Of a stretch of DNA of 64,000 nucleotides, positions 1 to 8,204 are shown one piece after another. The DNA comes from BCD1 sp942492125. GTDB taxonomy: Bacteria > Bacteroidota > Bacteroidia > Chitinophagales > Saprospiraceae. Numbering within the stretch: the stretch's first letter is position 1; each line of letters begins with the position of its first letter. Both the position numbers and the translations under genes were made by a program. Under the pieces are notes generated by a model. That model had not been told where the DNA came from. It did no database searches and saw only the letters and a list, made by a program, of their open reading frames with translations. The stretch spans positions 6,050 through 70,049 of the forward strand of contig CALODM010000010.1 in NCBI GenBank assembly GCA_942492125.1. Reading direction: 5' to 3'.

Positions 1-657
1 GATATCCCGGGAGATGCCAAGTATGTTCACTTTACCAGTAACAATACCATCTTTGGTACACAATTTCATCAATTACCCGACACTGACCTTCCTTTGATAT
101 GTGATATGTCTTCAGATATTTTCAGCAGGCCGATTGATGTTGACAGGTTTGGAATGATCTATGCCGGGGCCCAAAAAAATATGGGACCTGCCGGAACCAC
201 TTTGGTTGTTATCAGAAAAGACCTGCTGGGTAAGGTGAATCGGGATATTCCTACCATGCTGAAATACGAAACACATATCAGCAAAGGTTCCATGTTTAAT
301 ACCCCACCGGTATTCCCAATTTTTGTAAGTATGCTTACAATGCGTTGGGTAAAGGCTAACGGAGGTTTGGCGGGAATGGCTAACCACAATGAAGCCAAAG
401 CCAAAGTCATTTATGATGAGATTGACCGCAACCCATCTTTTAAAGGGGTTGCACGCAAAGAGGATCGTTCTTTGATGAATGCTACTTTTGTTTTGGCCGA
501 TGAAACAAAAAATGAAGCTTTTCTGGCTGCCTGTGAGGAAGCCGGTTGTTCAGGGGTCAAAGGGCACCGTTCCGTAGGCGGTTTCAGGGCATCTATTTAT
601 AATGCAATGACGCTTGAAGGAGTGGAGGCTCTCGTTGAGGTGATGAAACAGTTTTGA
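1..657 (+). CDS. serC: Phosphoserine aminotransferase, 3' part (5' end outside window)
   Basis: PLP-dependent transaminase of the phosphorylated serine pathway (3-phosphohydroxypyruvate plus glutamate to O-phosphoserine); also used in B6 synthesis in some bacteria. The frame is open from base 1 and reads YVHFTSNNTIFGTQF near the start, a segment typical of SerC, then AGAQKNMGPAGTT, which holds the PLP-binding lysine. About 218 residues are present of the usual ~355, so the N-terminal 40 percent is missing at the window edge. The C-terminal part (KGHRSVGGFRASIYNAM) carries the SerC substrate-binding region. The TGA stop is at 655-657. No co-transcribed downstream gene is evident, since kynU begins 281 bases later. 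Confidence 0.95.
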   Translation, partial: DIPGDAKYVHFTSNNTIFGTQFHQLPDTDLPLICDMSSDIFSRPIDVDRFGMIYAGAQKNMGPAGTTLVVIRKDLLGKVNRDIPTMLKYETHISKGSMFNTPPVFPIFVSMLTMRWVKANGGLAGMANHNEAKAKVIYDEIDRNPSFKGVARKEDRSLMNATFVLADETKNEAFLAACEEAGCSGVKGHRSVGGFRASIYNAMTLEGVEALVEVMKQF

Positions 658-779
658 GTGAAATAATGAGCGTAGGCGTTGATTTTGTTCAAAGAGTTTA
701 ATATGGCTTTGATCGTGAGCTGTGGGGTACCTTATATATATGGTGTATAAACCTTGTGGTTTAGGCCGAAATGTTTTTG

Positions 780-880
780 GGGAAGGGCGCCGGAGATGCA
801 GCACCGGCAGACAGGCAGGACAAGGGATAGGAGTGTGGCGGATGGCCCGGTGCCGGGCGAAGCGTCGGGATGGCCCTTTG
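780..880. other. GC-rich intergenic stretch with two short hairpins
   Basis: The serC-kynU gap contains a GC-rich block unlike the surrounding DNA. It holds GCCGG/CCGGC arms at 789-793 and 804-808, and a tight perfect hairpin GCCCGG-TG-CCGGGC at 845-858. There is no T-run, so it is not an obvious terminator. It has the look of an interspersed repeat of Bacteroidota genomes, but that is an inference and only one copy is in this window. A 66-codon open frame across it (722-922) has no recognisable family and atypical composition and is not called. Confidence 0.35.
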
Positions 881-938
881 ACTAAACGATCCGAACACAG
901 ACGATCACATTTTAACAAGTAATTTGTAACCAGAGAAT

Positions 939-2237
939 ATGCAATTTCAAACAGGGTTTGCCTTTGCACAGGCAATGGACGAACAGGACGGGCTGAAGCA
1001 CTTCCGGGATCAATTCTATATTCCTCAACATAAAGGGCAGGATTGTCTTTATTTGTGTGGTAATTCACTCGGGCTGCAGCCAAAGACTGTAAAAGCGGCC
1101 ATTGATTTTGAATTGGAGCAATGGAAAAAGGAAGGTGTGGAAGGTCATTTCAGGGGAGAATTACCCTGGATGTATTACCATAAATTTTTGCAGGAACAAA
1201 CAGCGCATGTTGTCGGTGCAAAAGCGGAGGAGGTTGTGGTCATGAATACCCTGACCACAAATCTGCATTTGATGATGGTCAGTTTTTATCGGCCTGTAAA
1301 GGATCGATTTAAGATCATCATGGCTGCCGGAGAGTTTCCTTCTGATCAGTATGCTATTGAGACGCAGGTTCGTTTTCATGGGTTTGACCCGGAAACGGCC
1401 ATTGTGGAGGTGGCTCCAAGGGAAGGGGAGGACAATTTACGGACCGAGGATATTGTGGCGACCATAGCAAAAGAAGGCCCGCAGACGGCTTTGGTGCTTT
1501 TCGGTGGGGTCAATTATTTTACCGGTCAGTTTTTTGATGTGCCTGCCATTACCCGAGCTGCCCATAAGGCTGGTGCTTTTGCGGGTTTTGATATGGCTCA
1601 TGCGGCAGGCAATGTCATCCTGAACTTACACGACTGGAATGTGGACTTTGCGGTTTGGTGTAGTTATAAATATTTGAATTCAGGACCGGGGGGACCCAGT
1701 GGTGTATTTGTGCATGAACGACACGGTAATGATCCTGATCTGCCGCGTTTTGCGGGGTGGTGGGGACATGATGAATCACAGCGCTTCCTGATGCGGAAAG
1801 GTTTTGTGCCTATGCAGGGAGCTGCAGGGTGGCAGTTGAGTAATGCTCAGATTTTCAGTTTTGCTGCTCATAGGGCGAGTCTGGATATTTTTATGGAAGC
1901 GGGAATGCCAGCGCTGCATGAAAAAGGGGAGCGATTGAACAGTTATCTTCAGTTTCTGATAAAGGATTTAAACAGACAAGGATTTAATTTTCATATTCTG
2001 ACTCCCGAAGATCCGGGATCCCGTGGTTGCCAGGTTTCTATTTTTATGACTGAAAACGGAAAAGAACTTTTCGATTATCTCACCAAAAACGGAGTGGTTG
2101 CCGACTGGAGAGAGGATAATCTGTCGGGTAGCGGCGGTGGAGTGATCCGGGTAGCACCGGTACCTTTATATAATAGATATGAGGATGTCTACCGTTTGGT
2201 GGAGCTTTTGAAAGGGAACAGGGGTACAGGGATGTGA
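939..2237 (+). CDS. kynU: Kynureninase
   Basis: PLP enzyme that hydrolyses L-kynurenine to anthranilate plus alanine (or 3-hydroxykynurenine to 3-hydroxyanthranilate) in tryptophan catabolism. At 432 residues it has the normal family length. The N-terminal LYLCGNSLGLQPK and the segment WCSYKYLNSGPGG are hallmarks; Lys244 in the latter is the expected Schiff-base lysine. FAGWWGHD and QLSNAQIFSFAAHRASLDIF match the C-terminal substrate region. The ATG at 939 gives the standard N-terminus. No other kyn genes are adjacent, so it appears monocistronic or follows serC loosely. Confidence 0.95.
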   Translation: MQFQTGFAFAQAMDEQDGLKHFRDQFYIPQHKGQDCLYLCGNSLGLQPKTVKAAIDFELEQWKKEGVEGHFRGELPWMYYHKFLQEQTAHVVGAKAEEVVVMNTLTTNLHLMMVSFYRPVKDRFKIIMAAGEFPSDQYAIETQVRFHGFDPETAIVEVAPREGEDNLRTEDIVATIAKEGPQTALVLFGGVNYFTGQFFDVPAITRAAHKAGAFAGFDMAHAAGNVILNLHDWNVDFAVWCSYKYLNSGPGGPSGVFVHERHGNDPDLPRFAGWWGHDESQRFLMRKGFVPMQGAAGWQLSNAQIFSFAAHRASLDIFMEAGMPALHEKGERLNSYLQFLIKDLNRQGFNFHILTPEDPGSRGCQVSIFMTENGKELFDYLTKNGVVADWREDNLSGSGGGVIRVAPVPLYNRYEDVYRLVELLKGNRGTGM

Positions 2238-2433
2238 TCGTATTTTTTCAATCTTACCCGATTTTTATTAAAAGTCTTAGTTGCGAGTTACTGCTTTCAA
2301 CTCCCCGGTTCAGCATTCTACATCAAAAAATCCATTATTGAAGGGGAAACTCGGGGAAATTTCAGGGATCTTCCGCAAGAAGAAGTCAAGCAGAAACAAG
2401 TAACATGAATTTAAAAGGAATCTGTTATTAACT

Positions 2434-3042
2434 ATGGGTTTAAAGCCATTTCTTAAAGAGGGTATTGTAGAAGCGGGGTGTGATGAAGCAGGCCGGGGCT
2501 GTCTGGCGGGACCGGTATTTGCAGCTGCGGTAATTTTGCCACCGGATTTTGAACATCCACTGGTGATGGACTCCAAGAAGTTGTCTGAGAAACGGCGAAT
2601 GGAAGCCAGGGGAATTATAGAGGAGATGGCGATCAGTTGGGCCGTGGCACAGGTTGATCCGAAAGAAATTGATGAAATTAATATTCTGAATGCCTCTTTC
2701 CGGGCTATGCACCGGGCGATTCAAAAGCTGGATGTACGACCGGAGGCGTTATTGATAGACGGCAATCGTTTTAATCCCTTTGAAGATATTCCCTTTGAAT
2801 GTGTTGTGAAGGGTGATGCCAAATACATGTCCATTGCGGCTGCCTCTATTCTGGCTAAAACCTATCGCGATGATTTCATGAAAGCGGCAGCGTTGGATTT
2901 TCCATTTTACAATTGGGAAAAGAATAAAGGTTATCCTACCGCGGATCATCGCAGCGCAATACTTAGACATGGGGCCAATCAACATCACCGGCGTTCTTTC
3001 CGGTTATTGCCTGACCCCGTACAGGGAAAATTATTTTCCTAA
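2434..3042 (+). CDS. rnhB: Ribonuclease HII
   Basis: Removes RNA from RNA-DNA hybrids and single ribonucleotides from DNA. The 202-residue length is normal. The signature CDEAGRGCLAGPV contains catalytic Asp17 and Glu18; DSKKLSEKRR and GDAKYMSIAAASILAKTYRD are the other conserved blocks. The ATG at 2434 places the active site about 16 residues in, as expected. The stop overlaps that of the convergent RDD gene by four bases (3039-3042), so the two transcription units run into each other with no room for a conventional terminator. Confidence 0.96.
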   Translation: MGLKPFLKEGIVEAGCDEAGRGCLAGPVFAAAVILPPDFEHPLVMDSKKLSEKRRMEARGIIEEMAISWAVAQVDPKEIDEINILNASFRAMHRAIQKLDVRPEALLIDGNRFNPFEDIPFECVVKGDAKYMSIAAASILAKTYRDDFMKAAALDFPFYNWEKNKGYPTADHRSAILRHGANQHHRRSFRLLPDPVQGKLFS

Positions 3043-3500
3043 ACTAAATCTTCATCCAAAGGCACTACTGATTCATCCAGGTCAATTACCATGGTCCCCG
3101 ATAACCTGTCGTGCCATCCGTTGTTTCTGGAGCCTAAAAAGGATAGTGCCTCAAAGGGAATGATCCGGGCGAAGGAACGGCCTATGAGGGTTTCCACAGT
3201 AGGGGTGTCTCCCGTTTCCGTTACCACCCTGGTGCGTGTAGCGATTTTCCCAACGGTCCTTCCACCGTTCAAATGTTCAAATAGAATGTAATACCCGACG
3301 TAAACACCAATGCCTAAAAGGGAGGCGGTAAGATCATCGTTAGCCATTCCTGACACGCCAAGTACCATGCCTATGGCAAAAGAGAAGAACTGTACAATTA
3401 GCGCGTCGATAAGGTAATTGGCCAATCTCTTACCTTTACTGGCTTCCACAAGCCTCCGTTTCTGATCTTCCTGGAAAGTGTCGTCTAAAATCATTTTCAA
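3039..3500 (-). CDS. RDD family membrane protein
   Basis: A 153-residue membrane protein. After an N-terminal basic stretch it reads KGKRLANYLIDALIVQFFSF, the R-D pattern and first helix of RDD-domain proteins, followed by a second hydrophobic segment (ASLLGIGVYVGYYILFEHL) and the family motif GGRTVGKIATRTRVV. The C-terminus carries a typical RSFARIIPFEALSFLG block. Members have varied or unknown transport or scaffold roles, so no function is assigned. It lies 15 bases downstream of the amidase gene on the same strand and may be co-transcribed with it. Confidence 0.88.
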   Translation of the reverse strand: MKMILDDTFQEDQKRRLVEASKGKRLANYLIDALIVQFFSFAIGMVLGVSGMANDDLTASLLGIGVYVGYYILFEHLNGGRTVGKIATRTRVVTETGDTPTVETLIGRSFARIIPFEALSFLGSRNNGWHDRLSGTMVIDLDESVVPLDEDLV

Positions 3501-3515
3501 TATTTTTTGGTTTGA

Positions 3516-5090
3516 TTAATCTACAACTACACGGAAAAGACCATAATGGTCTTTTTGGGCTATTTTCAGAAGGTAAATACCCTGGGGTAAATTTTCTAAA
3601 GCCATGGTAAAAGTCTGACTTTCCCTGTTTTTCTCAAAAACCTGATTCAGCTGACTTGTTTTTGAAAGAACATCCATTAGTTCCACTTTAAGTTTTCCGG
3701 ATATTTGGTTTTTCACTTGTATATTAAGGTGAGCACTTGCCGGATTAGGATAAATATTGACCGTTTGATTATTGAAATACGAATCGGTCACGCCGACATT
3801 ATCAGGCACAAAAGCAACATTGGAATAGTCAGAAGTATCGGTTTCTGTAAAAGCTCTCAGCCTGTATTGGTAAACGGTACCTTCTTCAATGGCGTCATCT
3901 ATGAATTGAGTGGTATCGGGATCAACGGTTGCATACAATGCGAAGTTGCTCAAACCACCGCTTTTTCGTTCCAGCAGGTATCCGAGCTCTCCGGTAGTAT
4001 TGTCGTTCCAGGTCAGGGTGGCTTCGGTTACGTCTGTAATGCTGCCGGCCAGTCCCGTTGGTCCGGGGAGTCCCGAACATCCGGAGACAATGTTGTCAAA
4101 CATCTGCTGGCGAATATCGGGTAACATAGGGTAGAAACTGTTGCCAGGGCAGGCTGTCGCACAACCATCGCGGTGTCCTGAAACTCTGTTTAGGGTAAGT
4201 CCGGAGGAATTGTGATAGGCGCTGGCGAGTACATCCAGGTTTTTATCACAGGCTTTCCAGGTGTACAGGTCAACCAGGCTGTTGATGGCATCGGTGGTAG
4301 GCTGAATATCTGTGAAGTTACCCATCACACAGGTACCTGCTGTTCCACCGTTGGTGCCACAAAAGTGCGCTCCGAGAATGTTGTCACCCCGTCCTTCGTA
4401 CACTACCCCGTTGGGGTCGATCAACCAATTGTAACCAATATCTGACCAGCCATTACCATTGACATGGAAATCCCAGATGGCTCTGACTACTCCTGCCCAG
4501 TCAGAGGAAGTGTTGGTTCCTGCGGAATGGTGAATAATGAGGTGTGTTACATTGGTCCAGGAAGGATTTGGGTGGGGGAAGCATGTGCCGTCAGGGCACC
4601 ATTGTTCCCGTGTTTGAATTTCAGGAACAGGGCAAGGGCATGAACGATCTGTGACCTCAAGTTCCTGTGGCTGGCTGGCATGTACTTCTTCGGTATGGCC
4701 AGGGTTGAAAAAATGACACTTTAGCGTTGAATAAAGAGCCGGTGAAGATAGTTGAAACCATTGTGCTCCGGTTTCTTCAAAACCCAGTTCGCTGATCCAG
4801 CTATCGTCTTCAAAATCCATATGAGCATCCGGGTGCAGGGGGAGCCAGTCGGTCCAGTTATTTCCATCCATGGAAAATCGGATGTTTAAGCCTTCGACCT
4901 GCTGGGAAGACTTTATGAAATAGGATAAAAACGGGCCATCTTGCGTAAGGGGAATGGCCATAATTGCTGTTTCAAAATGGTTGTTGACAGGGGTTAATTC
5001 AAGTTGTACTGTTTCTCTGGTTGTATTCGGTTGAGCAAAAACGTTGACTGTAAGCAGAAACATCAGGATTGAAAGGGCGGTTTTTTGCAT
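3516..5090 (-). CDS. Secreted N-acetylmuramoyl-L-alanine amidase (PGRP type) with T9SS sorting domain
   Basis: A 524-residue secreted protein with a signal peptide (MQKTALSILMFLLTVNVFAQ). The central amidase_2/PGRP domain has the zinc histidine in THLIIHHSAG, the SDIGYNWLIDPNGVVYEGRG strand, and the second His and Cys in SGHRDGCATACPG, so the catalytic set looks complete. A fibronectin type III-like segment (ATLTWNDNTTGELGYLLERK) follows. The last ~75 residues (VNIYPNPASAHLNIQVKN...GIYLLKIAQ) are a type A T9SS sorting domain, so export and surface attachment via the type IX system are expected. Likely role: hydrolysis of exogenous or own peptidoglycan stem linkages. The first ~150 residues are a less conserved N-terminal region. 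Confidence 0.92.
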   Translation of the reverse strand: MQKTALSILMFLLTVNVFAQPNTTRETVQLELTPVNNHFETAIMAIPLTQDGPFLSYFIKSSQQVEGLNIRFSMDGNNWTDWLPLHPDAHMDFEDDSWISELGFEETGAQWFQLSSPALYSTLKCHFFNPGHTEEVHASQPQELEVTDRSCPCPVPEIQTREQWCPDGTCFPHPNPSWTNVTHLIIHHSAGTNTSSDWAGVVRAIWDFHVNGNGWSDIGYNWLIDPNGVVYEGRGDNILGAHFCGTNGGTAGTCVMGNFTDIQPTTDAINSLVDLYTWKACDKNLDVLASAYHNSSGLTLNRVSGHRDGCATACPGNSFYPMLPDIRQQMFDNIVSGCSGLPGPTGLAGSITDVTEATLTWNDNTTGELGYLLERKSGGLSNFALYATVDPDTTQFIDDAIEEGTVYQYRLRAFTETDTSDYSNVAFVPDNVGVTDSYFNNQTVNIYPNPASAHLNIQVKNQISGKLKVELMDVLSKTSQLNQVFEKNRESQTFTMALENLPQGIYLLKIAQKDHYGLFRVVVD

Positions 5091-5356
5091 GATTTTTTGA
5101 CTAAATTAAAGAATGATACAATGATACAAGTAAATAGGGAAATATGGAAGTATGGGAATGAGGATATGGTGCTGACAGGGAAAAAAAGTAGGCCAGGCCG
5201 AGGGTTAAATATTGGCTTTTTTGATGCATTTTCGTTAAATTACAAATTCATCCCAATGCTTTATAGTTCCGTTGATACCCCGGATTGATTGTTTTAACTG
5301 TAATAAGTCTGCTGCTGTTTTTGCTGACTACCGGCAACTAACAAATTAATTATTCA

Positions 5357-8011
5357 ATGATCGCCAATCTTCCCGAAAAGGCTTTTGCGGCAACGGTTGA
5401 GGAAATTTTATCTCATCTGGAGACTTCCCTTGAGCAAGGTCTGAGTCAGACTGAGGCCGGGAAGCGTTTGAATACTTTTGGTAAAAACCGTCTCAAGAAG
5501 CAACAGTCCAAACCTGTCATTCTTATCTTTTTGGAGCAATTCCTGGATCCGGTCATTTACGTGCTTGTTGCGGCAACGGTATTGGGTTTTGCTTTTGGGG
5601 AAATTGTGGAAGGCGTCGCTGTGGTGGTTGTCATTTTAATAACCGTATTTATTGGCTTTTTTATGGAATGGCAGGCTCGGCGCTCTATGGAAGCTTTACG
5701 GGAAATGACTCGTGGAGAATCCTATGTTTTGCGGGACGGGCAAGAAATGCTGATAGAGGATATCTGTATTGTCCCCGGGGACATTTTATTGCTGACCAGC
5801 GGGGAGTTTGTCCCTGCCGATGGAAGGGTGGCAGAGCACGAAAGCCTTGCGGTAAAAGAATCGGCTTTGACCGGGGAGAGTTTTCAGGTCAATAAACTTA
5901 CGGAACATTTGCCTGAGACGACAATGCTCGCAGATCGCGAAAACATGGTGTTCAATGGGACCATGGTTACCAGGGGGACTGCCAAGGTTGTTGTGACAGC
6001 AACGGGAGAGCAAACAGAGTTGGGCAAGATCAGTAAAATGACGCAGGAAGCCGATGACGAGCAAACGCCCATTGAAAAGAAACTCAATGTACTCAGTAAA
6101 AAGCTGATCTGGCTCACTCTTTTTCTGGCTATTGCTATTGCCCTGGTTGGATATGTTCAGGGCAGAGAACTGGTACAAATGATCGAGACGGCATTTGCAC
6201 TCGCAGTGGCAGCCATCCCGGAAGGATTACCGATAGTGGCAACCATTGCCCTGGCTCGCGGTATGTTGCGGTTGGCCAAAGACAGGGCTATCATCAAGCA
6301 GTTGCGTTCTGTGGAAACCCTGGGTAATGTAGGGGTTATTTGTACAGATAAAACAGGAACCCTGACCGAAAATAAAATGGCTGTGCAGGTTATCGCCTTC
6401 GATGGCGAAACAATGGAAGTCGGGGAAGACTCAGAGTATAATCATTGGAAGCAGTTTTCTGATAATCATTCCTTCAGATTGTTGATAGAAACCGGGGTGT
6501 TGTGCAATAATGTGAACGTAATTGCGCAAAATAAAACCCTTGTTGGAGATCCGGTTGAAGTGGCTTTGATGGAATTGGCGTTGGCGGCTAAATTTGATGT
6601 AAAGGAGCTTAGGGAAATGTTCCCCGAAGTGATTGAAGTACCCTTTGACACGACCGTAAAAATGATGGCTACCCTCAATGTGGAAGGGGATGCTTTCAGG
6701 GTTTCAGTAAAAGGAGCGCTTGAGAAAATTCTGGATGTCTGTGATTACATTCATACACAAAAGGGCGTTGTACGGTTTTTTAATAAAAGTTATTGGCTGG
6801 ATAAAGCGAACGACCTGGCTGCCGAGGGGTTGAGGACACTGGCTTTTGCCTACCGTCCTGTCGAAACTCAACCGGCGGAAGGCGGATATTTTGAAAAACT
6901 TATTTTTCTGGGACTTGTGGGATTTATAGATCCTCCCAGAGAAGATGTAAAAGCAGCGATCGACACTTGTCATCAAGCCGGTATCAAGGTGGTCATGATT
7001 ACGGGAGACCACCCGGAGACGGCAAGGAATATAGCAGAAGCGGTAGGGGTGATGGATGACCAGGCGGCGACTTTGCCCGGGGATAGAGTTATACGCGGGG
7101 ATGAGATTCTTGGCAAGTCGGAAGCCCAATTGCTTAATGTGTCCGTTTTTGCAAGGGTTACGCCCGCCCAAAAACTGGCGTTGGTTTCCCTTTATCAAAA
7201 GAATGGATATGTAGTAGGGATGACCGGTGATGGTGTTAATGATGCTCCTGCACTCAAGAAGGCGGATATCGGTATTGCCATGGGGATTAGGGGAACAGAA
7301 GCTGCCAAAGAAGTAGCAGATGTTATTTTGAGAGATGATCAGTTTTCTTCCATAGAACTGGCTGTCAGGCAAGGGAGGATTATCTTTGAGAATATCCGCA
7401 AATTTGTCGTTTTTCTATTGTCGAGTAACCTGGCTGAAATAATTTCCGTTGCCGTTGCTTCTCTTATCAGCCTTCCATTGCCTCTTTTACCCATTCAGAT
7501 TCTTTACCTGAATCTCATCACGGATGTTTTTCCGGCACTTTCATTGGCCATGTGTGAAGGAGAAGAGGATATTATGAAAAGAAAACCAAGGCCTCCGGAA
7601 GAACCCATCATGTCCCGAAAACTATGGGGGACTACCTTGATATATGGTCTTGCTATTACAATCGGCGTATTGGGGGTAAGTATTTTTGCCCATTCATATC
7701 TTAAATTGCCCCCTGAGGTAGTAAATAATATGGCTTTTTATACCCTTGTCCTGGGGCAATTGTTTAATGTATTCAATCTTCCAAAACGGCATATTTCCTT
7801 TTTTACCAATGAAGTAACCCGGAATCCATGGGTCTGGGGTGCGATAGTCTTGTGTATTTTGTTGACGATATTGGGATATGTACTTCCTCCTTTACGGGAA
7901 GTACTCTCCCTGGTGCCACTCTCCTGGGAGCAATTGGGTTTTGTAATTATTTTCTCTGTCGGGTCTTTATTAATAGCACAGTTGATCAAACGGCTTGGAG
8001 GTACGGTCTGA
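5357..8011 (+). CDS. Ca2+-type P-type (type II) cation-transporting ATPase
   Basis: An 884-residue P-type ATPase with an N-terminal cation ATPase domain, TGES-type actuator motif near residue 172, phosphorylation motif DKTGTLT with Asp331, nucleotide-binding KGALEKIL, and hinge GDGVNDAPALKKADIGIAMG. In the membrane part, PEGLP in helix 4, SSNLAEI in helix 5 and NLITDVFPA in helix 6 keep the Glu, Asn/Glu and Asn/Thr/Asp that bind Ca2+ in SERCA pumps, so calcium efflux is the best guess; Na+ or Mn2+ cannot be excluded. Ten membrane helices are expected. It is a single gene facing the giant adhesin gene convergently across a shared terminator. Confidence 0.93.
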   Translation: MIANLPEKAFAATVEEILSHLETSLEQGLSQTEAGKRLNTFGKNRLKKQQSKPVILIFLEQFLDPVIYVLVAATVLGFAFGEIVEGVAVVVVILITVFIGFFMEWQARRSMEALREMTRGESYVLRDGQEMLIEDICIVPGDILLLTSGEFVPADGRVAEHESLAVKESALTGESFQVNKLTEHLPETTMLADRENMVFNGTMVTRGTAKVVVTATGEQTELGKISKMTQEADDEQTPIEKKLNVLSKKLIWLTLFLAIAIALVGYVQGRELVQMIETAFALAVAAIPEGLPIVATIALARGMLRLAKDRAIIKQLRSVETLGNVGVICTDKTGTLTENKMAVQVIAFDGETMEVGEDSEYNHWKQFSDNHSFRLLIETGVLCNNVNVIAQNKTLVGDPVEVALMELALAAKFDVKELREMFPEVIEVPFDTTVKMMATLNVEGDAFRVSVKGALEKILDVCDYIHTQKGVVRFFNKSYWLDKANDLAAEGLRTLAFAYRPVETQPAEGGYFEKLIFLGLVGFIDPPREDVKAAIDTCHQAGIKVVMITGDHPETARNIAEAVGVMDDQAATLPGDRVIRGDEILGKSEAQLLNVSVFARVTPAQKLALVSLYQKNGYVVGMTGDGVNDAPALKKADIGIAMGIRGTEAAKEVADVILRDDQFSSIELAVRQGRIIFENIRKFVVFLLSSNLAEIISVAVASLISLPLPLLPIQILYLNLITDVFPALSLAMCEGEEDIMKRKPRPPEEPIMSRKLWGTTLIYGLAITIGVLGVSIFAHSYLKLPPEVVNNMAFYTLVLGQLFNVFNLPKRHISFFTNEVTRNPWVWGAIVLCILLTILGYVLPPLREVLSLVPLSWEQLGFVIIFSVGSLLIAQLIKRLGGTV

Positions 8012-8151
8012 AGGGCGTCACGATTAAAGAAGCTACCGATGCATGGTTGTTTTTTGTTTTATTTATTTAACCAGCAACCGTAGCGCAGCAACATCCCGAC
8101 ACGTTTTGCCGTGTACCGGTTCCTGTACATGAAATGCCTGGGCAGTAACCC

Positions 8152-8187
8152 AAAAAGGCCCCCCGAAACAAATCGAGAGGCCTTTTT
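8152..8187. terminator. Bidirectional Rho-independent terminator
   Basis: AAAAAGGCC (8152-8160) pairs with GGCCTTTTT (8179-8187); inside, CGA and TCG can also pair. The A-run on one side and T-run on the other let it work in both directions, which fits its place between the convergent P-ATPase (ends 8011) and giant adhesin (ends 8205) genes. Confidence 0.8.
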
Positions 8188-8204
8188 ATCAGAATTATTT
8201 CCCT

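Noticed and set aside
722..922. 66-codon plus-strand gene between serC and kynU
   Set aside because: Arg- and Gly-rich sequence produced by the GC-rich hairpin block; no family and no start context.
5085..5288. 67-codon plus-strand gene before the P-ATPase
   Set aside because: No family resemblance; AT-rich spacer containing the ATPase promoter region.
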